DNA of 34,362 nucleotides from an uncultured bacterium (GTDB taxonomy: Bacteria; Planctomycetota; Phycisphaerae; Phycisphaerales; SM1A02). The notes under the pieces were generated by a model. It was given only the letters and a program-made list of their open reading frames with translations. It did no database searches and was not told the origin of the DNA. The DNA is taken from the NCBI GenBank assembly GCA_903919715.1, contig CAIXJC010000075.1, positions 1 to 34,362 of the forward strand. The letters run 5' to 3'. Position numbers and translations under genes: made by a program. Each line of letters begins with the position of its first letter. Position 1 is the first letter of the stretch. Shown here in pieces: positions 28,885 to 34,362 of this stretch.

Positions 28885-30266
28885 CATCGCTCCTGATCCA
28901 AGGCGGCGAAATCGTCACCGACACGAAACGCTTTCACGGGGATGTCCTGTGCGAAGGCGACGTGATTTCGCGGATTGGCGAAAACCTCGTTGCGCCCGCA
29001 GGCGCGACGATCGTTGATGCAAAGGGAAAGTTTGTTTTTCCAGGATTCATTGATCCACACGTCCATATCTATCTTCCGTTTATGGGGACGTTTGCGAAGG
29101 ACACGTACGAAAGTGCGAGCCGCGCGGCACTCATGGGCGGCACTACGACGATGATTGAGATGTGTTGCCCGGCCCGAAGCGATGACCCCATCGAAGCGTT
29201 TGATCTGTGGATGTCAAAGGCCGTCGGAAAATCTGCGTGTGATTTTTCTTTTCACATGGGGGTCACCAAGTTTGATGACGCTGCCGAGGCGAAGCTGACC
29301 GAAATCGTCACGCGTGGCATTGCATCGTTCAAGATTTTCCTTGCGTACAAAGGCGCATTCGGCATCGACGATGGCGAGCTCTATCGGACGCTGCAATTGG
29401 CGAAAAAGCTCGGCGTAATCGTCACGGCACACTGCGAAAACGAAACACTTGTCGCTGAAAGGTCGCGCGAACTTCTTGCCGCTGGGAAAAGGGATCCCGC
29501 GCAGCATCACGAGAGCCGCCCGCCGCAGGTTGAAGCGGATGGAGTTCATCACTTGATGTCGTTTGCACAATTGACTGGCGCTGCGACATACATCGTGCAT
29601 CTCAGCTGCGCAGAAGCGCTCGAGCGTGCGCTTGCCGCGAGAGCTCGCGGCGTGCGAGTCAACATTGAAACGCTCATTCAATATCTAACACTTTCCAAGA
29701 GTGATGCCGAGCAGCCGAACTTCGAAGGCGCGAAATATGTCATGTCTCCCCCGCTGCGAGATGCTCGCAATCAGGCGGTCTTGTGGAAGGCGCTTCAGGA
29801 TGGGGAGATCGACACAGTCGCCACAGACCATGCGCCATTTGATTTCGCGACCCAAAAACAAATGGGCCGCGAAGATTTCACGCGAATTCCAAACGGCATT
29901 CCATCGCTCGAAGAGCGAATCAAGTTGCTGTACACCTATGGAGTCTGCAAAGGGAAAATGGATCTCTGCACGATGGTCCGTGTTGCAAGCACGAATGTTG
30001 CAAAGTGCTTTGATTTGTATCCCCGCAAGGGAGCGATTGAAATCGGCGCCGACGCAGACTTGGTCGTGTTCGACCCCCAATATCGCACAACAATTTCTGC
30101 CGCAACACACTCGATGAGCGTGGATTACAGCGCATTTGAAGGATGGGCGGTCCAAGGACGCGTGACCGACGTCAGCGTCCGTGGACAACTCACAGTTCGC
30201 AGAGGCGAATTCGTCGGCGAAATTGGCCGAGGCGAGTTTCTTAAGCGCAAGCCAAGCCATTTTTAG
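28881..30266 (+). CDS. hydA: Dihydropyrimidinase (D-hydantoinase)
   Basis: 461 residues from the ATG that overlaps the mmsA stop. All metal ligands of dihydropyrimidinase are present at the expected places: His60 and His62 (DPHVHIY), carboxylated Lys151 (SFKIFLAYKG), His184 (TAHCEN), His240 (VHLSC) and Asp316 (ATDHAPF). The enzyme opens 5,6-dihydrouracil or dihydrothymine to the N-carbamoyl amino acid in the cytoplasm. Length is typical. The frame is open upstream into mmsA, but that extension is a shadow. The permease gene follows. Confidence 0.95.
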   Translation: MTSLLIQGGEIVTDTKRFHGDVLCEGDVISRIGENLVAPAGATIVDAKGKFVFPGFIDPHVHIYLPFMGTFAKDTYESASRAALMGGTTTMIEMCCPARSDDPIEAFDLWMSKAVGKSACDFSFHMGVTKFDDAAEAKLTEIVTRGIASFKIFLAYKGAFGIDDGELYRTLQLAKKLGVIVTAHCENETLVAERSRELLAAGKRDPAQHHESRPPQVEADGVHHLMSFAQLTGAATYIVHLSCAEALERALAARARGVRVNIETLIQYLTLSKSDAEQPNFEGAKYVMSPPLRDARNQAVLWKALQDGEIDTVATDHAPFDFATQKQMGREDFTRIPNGIPSLEERIKLLYTYGVCKGKMDLCTMVRVASTNVAKCFDLYPRKGAIEIGADADLVVFDPQYRTTISAATHSMSVDYSAFEGWAVQGRVTDVSVRGQLTVRRGEFVGEIGRGEFLKRKPSHF

Positions 30267-30355
30267 TGTCTTCCTAAATTTGTTGAGAACGTTCCATCGA
30301 TCCGATGGCGGACTTTGCATTCAATCAGCCAGATCGACCGATACAAGCAGGACCC

Positions 30356-31843
30356 ATGATGACACCACACCCCCTCGATGTAGAAACTGGTATCGAAGAT
30401 CCGCACCTCTACAGCGTTGATCTTGCGCCAGTTTCGAAGGCGGATCGCAAATGGGGAGTGTGGAGCATGGCAGCCCTGTGGATTTCGATGGCAGCGTGCG
30501 TGCCGACATACATGCTGGCGTCTTCGCTGATCGAAGGCGGAATGAATTGGTGGCAGGCGATCTTGACCGTTTTTCTTGGCAACGCAATCGTCTTGGTGCC
30601 GATGATCCTCAATGCGCACGCTGGAACGAAGTACGGGATCCCCTTCCCCGTCTTCTGCCGCGCGTCGTTTGGAACGAATGGTGCAAACATCCCTGCGTTG
30701 ATGCGGGCGGTCGTCGCGTGCGGATGGTTTGGAATTCAAACATGGATCGGCGGAATGGCGATTTTTAAAATTGCAGCAATATTTTTTCCGTCCATCAATG
30801 ATCCTGCGGCGCATCATTTCTTGGGGATTTCATCTGCACAATTCGGATGCTTTATGTTTTTCTGGATCATCAACATGTTCGTCGTCGTTCGCGGCATCGA
30901 CTCCATTCGCATCTTGCTTCAAATAAAAGCACCGCTGCTGATCCTTCTTGGCCTCTTGCTGCTTGCATGGGCATATCGTGCGGCGGGCGGATTCGGACCA
31001 ATTCTTGCCCAGCCTTCGCTCTTCGATGTCGGCCAGCCAAAGGCAGGCCAGTTCTGGGTATTTTTCTTCCCATCACTCACTGGGATGATCGGATTCTGGG
31101 CAACTCTTTCGCTCAATATCCCTGACTTTTCGCGTTATGCCCACACACAGAAAGATCAAATGCTCGGGCAAGTGCTCGGACTGCCGTTGACCATGGCGCT
31201 GTATGCCTTCATCGGCGTCGCCGTGACATCGGCAACAACCATTATTTATGGAACAACGATTTGGGATCCTGTCGATGTCCTCACGAAATTCACGAATCCC
31301 GCACTCTTGATCGTTGCAATGTTCGCGCTCTGTATCGCAACGCTCGCGACGAATCTTGCGGCGAATGTCGTCAGCCCAGCAAATGACTTTGCCAACTTGG
31401 CACCGAAGCACATTTCATTTCGCACCGGCGGGATCATCACTGGGATTATTGGGATTGTAATTATGCCTTGGAAGCTGATTGCAGATCCGACGGGGTACAT
31501 CTTCGTCTGGCTCGTGGGATACAGCGCCCTCCTTGGACCCATCGGCGGAATTCTGATCTGCGATTATTTTGTCGTTCGTCACAAGACACTCAACCTTCGC
31601 GACCTCTATAGATCGCACGGCGAATATCGATATCACGGCGGATTCAGCTTCATCGCAATCTTTGCGCTTCTTGCAGGAATTGCGCCAAATGTGCCAGGAT
31701 TCCTGGTTGCGATCAAACTCGTTCCTGCAGAATCCGTCGGCGACTTCTGGCGACATCTGTATGACTATTCTTGGTTTGTTGGATTTGGAATTTCGTTCGT
31801 GGCGTATCTTCTTGGACGAACACTCGCACCAACACGAAAATGA
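30356..31843 (+). CDS. NCS1-family nucleobase permease (uracil/thymine/allantoin type)
   Basis: About 495 residues and 12 hydrophobic helices, as in the NCS1 cation-symporter family (Mhp1, FurE/PucI, CodB). The family segments VWSMAALWISM near the first helix and GRWFG-like GWFGIQTWIGG are present. Start 30356 is preferred for its AGCAGGA ribosome site about 6 bases upstream; an in-frame ATG at 30305 would add 17 residues. Position between dihydropyrimidinase and the aminotransferase makes uracil or thymine the likely cargo, though allantoin or hydantoins are possible. The stop overlaps the aminotransferase start (ATGA). Confidence 0.9.
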   Translation: MMTPHPLDVETGIEDPHLYSVDLAPVSKADRKWGVWSMAALWISMAACVPTYMLASSLIEGGMNWWQAILTVFLGNAIVLVPMILNAHAGTKYGIPFPVFCRASFGTNGANIPALMRAVVACGWFGIQTWIGGMAIFKIAAIFFPSINDPAAHHFLGISSAQFGCFMFFWIINMFVVVRGIDSIRILLQIKAPLLILLGLLLLAWAYRAAGGFGPILAQPSLFDVGQPKAGQFWVFFFPSLTGMIGFWATLSLNIPDFSRYAHTQKDQMLGQVLGLPLTMALYAFIGVAVTSATTIIYGTTIWDPVDVLTKFTNPALLIVAMFALCIATLATNLAANVVSPANDFANLAPKHISFRTGGIITGIIGIVIMPWKLIADPTGYIFVWLVGYSALLGPIGGILICDYFVVRHKTLNLRDLYRSHGEYRYHGGFSFIAIFALLAGIAPNVPGFLVAIKLVPAESVGDFWRHLYDYSWFVGFGISFVAYLLGRTLAPTRK

Positions 31844-33192
31844 CAAACCAAATTCCACTACCGCCATTCGCGTATTCACCGAAACCATACACAGGCCCTT
31901 CGCCAGCGGAGGTGCTTGCGATGCGCAAGGAATATCTCTCGCCATCGATTTTTCACTATTACAAGAATCCAATCATGATCGTTGAGGGAAAGGGTCAGTA
32001 TCTCTTCGATGAAACTGGCCGGCGCTACCTCGATGGAATCGGCGGCATTGTGACCGTAAGCGTTGGCCATTGTCATCCCGAAGTCACTGCGGCGGCCAAT
32101 GCACAAAACGAAACGATTGTCCACACAACGACGCTCTATTTGAATCCACAGATCGCACTCTTTGCGAAGGAACTTGCGGCCAAGATGCCAGGCGACTTGA
32201 AGGCGTGCTATTTCGTCAATTCAGGCTCGGAAGCGAATGATTTGGCGATCACCATGGCTCGAGCGGCGACTGGAAATTATGACGTGATCGCTCTGCGCAA
32301 CGCCTATCACGGCGGAAGTCCAGGCGCGATGGCGTTGACATCCCATCACACGTGGAAATTTAACGTTCCACATTCATTCGGCGTGCAGCATGCCATGATG
32401 CCCGATTTATACCGCGGCATCTATGGCGCAGATGATGCGCATGCGGGAAGCAAGTACGCAGCGGATGTCAAGAGTTTGATCCAGTTTGGAACGTCTGGAC
32501 AAGTTGCGGCATTTATCGCAGAGACGATCCAAGGAGTTGGCGGCGCAGTCGTGATGCCAGATGATTATTTACGCAACGCATATGCCCATGTACGCGCTGC
32601 CGGCGGTCTCTGTATTGCCGACGAAGTGCAATCGGGATTCGGGCGTACTGGAACGCATTTCTGGGGATTTGAAAACCAAGGCGTCATTCCAGACATCGTC
32701 ACGATGGCCAAGGGAATCGGCAACGGATGTCCCCTTGCAGCAGTCGTCACCACCCCAGCGATCGCAAAGTCCATCGCAAACCGAATTCACTTCAACACAT
32801 TCGGCGGGAATCCAGTTTCGTGCGCACAAGGTCGCGCGGTGTTGCGAGTCATCGAGAAGGAAAAACTTCAGGCGAATTCCCTGAAGATTGGCGCTCAACT
32901 GAAGGCGGGATTTGCGGTGCTCGCCAAGAAGCACAAGCTGATTGGCGATATTCGCGGGCTTGGATTGATGCTCGGCGTCGAACTTGTGAAGGATCGCACA
33001 ACAAAGGAACCTGCGAGCGCCGAATGCGCCGCGGTCTTCGAAAAGTGCAAGGAACTGGGACTCCTGATTGGCAAAGGCGGACTCGCTGGCAATACGCTTC
33101 GAATCAAGCCTCCAATGTGCATTACATCGGCTGATGCGGAATTCCTCTTGGCGGTTCTTGATCGTGCGCTTGAATCCGTTGCCTCATCATGA
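31840..33192 (+). CDS. Class III aminotransferase, AGXT2-like (beta-alanine/3-aminoisobutyrate)
   Basis: 450 residues from the ATG overlapping the permease stop. It is a fold type I, class III PLP aminotransferase with Lys291 (TMAKGIGNG) as the Schiff-base Lys, Asp261 (IADEVQSGFGRTG), and NSGSEAND for phosphate binding. The N-terminal pattern GGIVTVSVGHCHP resembles AGXT2, which uses D-3-aminoisobutyrate and beta-alanine as donors. In this operon it should make malonate semialdehyde or methylmalonate semialdehyde for MmsA. Length is typical. Its stop overlaps the cutC-like start (ATGA). Confidence 0.92.
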   Translation: MTNQIPLPPFAYSPKPYTGPSPAEVLAMRKEYLSPSIFHYYKNPIMIVEGKGQYLFDETGRRYLDGIGGIVTVSVGHCHPEVTAAANAQNETIVHTTTLYLNPQIALFAKELAAKMPGDLKACYFVNSGSEANDLAITMARAATGNYDVIALRNAYHGGSPGAMALTSHHTWKFNVPHSFGVQHAMMPDLYRGIYGADDAHAGSKYAADVKSLIQFGTSGQVAAFIAETIQGVGGAVVMPDDYLRNAYAHVRAAGGLCIADEVQSGFGRTGTHFWGFENQGVIPDIVTMAKGIGNGCPLAAVVTTPAIAKSIANRIHFNTFGGNPVSCAQGRAVLRVIEKEKLQANSLKIGAQLKAGFAVLAKKHKLIGDIRGLGLMLGVELVKDRTTKEPASAECAAVFEKCKELGLLIGKGGLAGNTLRIKPPMCITSADAEFLLAVLDRALESVASS

Positions 33193-33932
33193 AGCCGACA
33201 CTTGAAGTTCCTGTTGACTCGATTGCGGGGGCGATCATGGCTGCGCCGTTCGCTGATCGACTCGAACTCTGCGATGACCTTCCAAGCGAAGGATGGACCC
33301 CAACAATGGAACTCGTGCGCGAAGCGCGTGCTGCAACGGGCGCTTCGCTCGTTGCCATGATTCGACCTCGACTGCAAGGATCAATCGCCACGATGACCGT
33401 TGCCGGATTCACTGCGACGCCGCGAATCGTCGACGCATCGATTCGCGAAATCGAACTGGCGGCTGCGGCGGGCGCTCACTCTGTTGCGATCGGCTTGCTG
33501 ACTGCCGATGGCTTTGTCGATATGGATGCCTGCGGAAAAATTGCTGATGTCGCCCGCACTGCGGGTCTTGAAGTCGCATTTCTGAGAACCTTCGACTTAC
33601 TGACTGATCGAAGGCGTGGAATGCGCGACATCTCCGCACTGTGCATGAAACGTGTCGTGACTGCTGGAGTACTCGGATGGGACGCATCGGTCGCAACGCT
33701 CGCCCAACGAATTGCGGTACTCGCAGATGACACTCGAAACGCTATTCAATGTTTGGGTTCAAACCAGACCGCTGTTGAGATCGTTCCCGGAGGAGGCGTA
33801 CGCGCTACGAATGCGCGCGACTTTATGCGGGTCTCGCCACATCTCCACGCGTCGTGTCGCCGCGGTGGAGTGATCAGCCGCGAAGAACTCGAAGAATTGA
33901 AAAATCAAATGGCGCTTGCGACGGCAACGTAA
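33189..33932 (+). CDS. cutC: CutC family protein
   Basis: 247 residues from the ATG that overlaps the aminotransferase stop. CutC traits seen: DRLELCDDLPSEGWTP near the N-terminus, the MIRPR segment, IREIELAAAAGAHSVAIGLLTADGFVD in the middle, LRTFDLL where many homologues have TFHRAFD, and IVPGGGVRATNARDF near the C-terminus. The fold is a TIM barrel. CutC was named for copper handling but that role is disputed and its reaction is unknown. Here the usual His/Arg around the TFHRAFD position is Leu-Arg, a divergence from many homologues. Presence as the coupled last gene of the pyrimidine operon hints at a metabolic job, inferred. Confidence 0.85.
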   Translation: MKPTLEVPVDSIAGAIMAAPFADRLELCDDLPSEGWTPTMELVREARAATGASLVAMIRPRLQGSIATMTVAGFTATPRIVDASIREIELAAAAGAHSVAIGLLTADGFVDMDACGKIADVARTAGLEVAFLRTFDLLTDRRRGMRDISALCMKRVVTAGVLGWDASVATLAQRIAVLADDTRNAIQCLGSNQTAVEIVPGGGVRATNARDFMRVSPHLHASCRRGGVISREELEELKNQMALATAT

Positions 33933-33948
33933 AGAGATTCGCCGACGG

Positions 33949-34362
33949 TCATTGGCCCCACGTCGTCAAACAATAATCCAGCCCCTTCGGCATACAGTTG
34001 GGATCATCAACACGTGCCTGTGGAGATGCGCTTCCCTGCAAACCCATCAAACACAGCGACAGATCGAGCGCTTGTTGATCGGTCTTGGGCATCGACGATG
34101 CAGGACCTGAAAGACCAAGTACAACGACACGCTTGGGATCTGTGACGCATGCGTGCATCATCGAGTCATCGACGAGTTCATGATCTTGCAACTCATTCAC
34201 CGAACGACCTTCGCCCCAATCAGCAGTCCAGCGCGCAACGCACCAACACTCTGGACATCGCTCTGTCTGCGAAGAGTCACTGCGATAAAGCGCCACGACT
34301 ACTTGCACATCTGGTTGCACATCTGGTTGCACATCTGGAACAATTGGCGTCGATTGAATAAC
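33949..34362 (-). CDS. Partial hypothetical protein with N-terminal PDVQ repeat (5' end beyond the window)
   Basis: The frame runs from the right edge to a TGA at 33949, about 137 residues, with no stop toward the edge, so the gene starts outside. It begins with three copies of PDVQ encoded by a 12-base tandem repeat, then a hydrophilic region with CPECWC (two CxxC-type Cys pairs) and further Cys (SLCLMG, DDPNC, DYCLT). The C-terminus includes VVVLGLSGPASSMPKTDQQ. No family was recognised. It converges with the cutC-like gene with a 16-base gap. It could be a secreted or lipoprotein, but the N-terminus is missing. Confidence 0.6.
   Translation of the reverse strand, partial: VIQSTPIVPDVQPDVQPDVQVVVALYRSDSSQTERCPECWCVARWTADWGEGRSVNELQDHELVDDSMMHACVTDPKRVVVLGLSGPASSMPKTDQQALDLSLCLMGLQGSASPQARVDDPNCMPKGLDYCLTTWGQ
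34310..34341 (-). repeat. 12-bp tandem repeat coding PDVQ, about 2.7 copies
   Basis: CCAGATGTGCAA is repeated head to tail in the 5' part of the partial gene at the right edge. It keeps the frame and gives the peptide PDVQ three times. Confidence 0.8.

Noticed and set aside
28300..28887. Minus-strand frame of 195 residues
   Set aside because: Antisense shadow of mmsA, which has clear catalytic motifs.

Overview
The window looks like chromosomal DNA of a Planctomycetota bacterium, most likely of the Phycisphaerae/Phycisphaerales type. This is an inference from several things: a 23S rRNA gene with its own promoter and no 16S or tRNA gene in front of it, many genes with little or no Shine-Dalgarno sequence, roughly 50-55% GC judged by eye, and several large unrecognised membrane-anchored proteins. 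No insertion sequence, phage, CRISPR array or tRNA was seen. Coding density is high and most genes are tightly packed.

Region 1 (1-8000, all minus strand). The 5' two thirds of a 23S rRNA gene run off the left edge, with a leader carrying a consensus-like promoter and a boxA antitermination element. Upstream of it lies a three-gene type IV pilus-like operon (7986 to 2396) that ends in a clear intrinsic terminator. Its first gene encodes a PilM actin-like domain that appears fused to a PilN-like segment. The other two genes encode unrecognised single-pass membrane proteins in the places of PilO and PilP.

Region 2 (8100-20990, both strands). This is mostly housekeeping and unassigned material: a four-S1-domain RNA-binding protein, a polytopic membrane protein with a small zinc-ribbon partner, an M20 dipeptidase, a large membrane-anchored protein next to an ABC ATPase, NAD kinase, a YjdF-like membrane protein, seryl-tRNA synthetase, a small lipoprotein, and a MauE-like membrane protein fused to a thioredoxin-like domain.

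Region 3 (21049-33932). This is a nearly complete reductive pyrimidine degradation locus. A permease of the NCS1 family would import uracil or thymine. PreT and PreA reduce the ring, dihydropyrimidinase opens it, an M20-family N-carbamoyl amidohydrolase releases beta-alanine or 3-aminoisobutyrate, an AGXT2-like aminotransferase makes the semialdehyde, and a CoA-acylating methylmalonate-semialdehyde dehydrogenase gives acetyl-CoA or propionyl-CoA. Five genes (mmsA, hydA, permease, aminotransferase, cutC-like) run together with three ATGA stop/start overlaps. The last is a CutC-family protein of uncertain role. A divergent, translationally coupled pair (FAD-dependent oxidoreductase and aldo/keto reductase) sits inside the locus. 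A partial minus-strand gene with a short tandem repeat closes the window.
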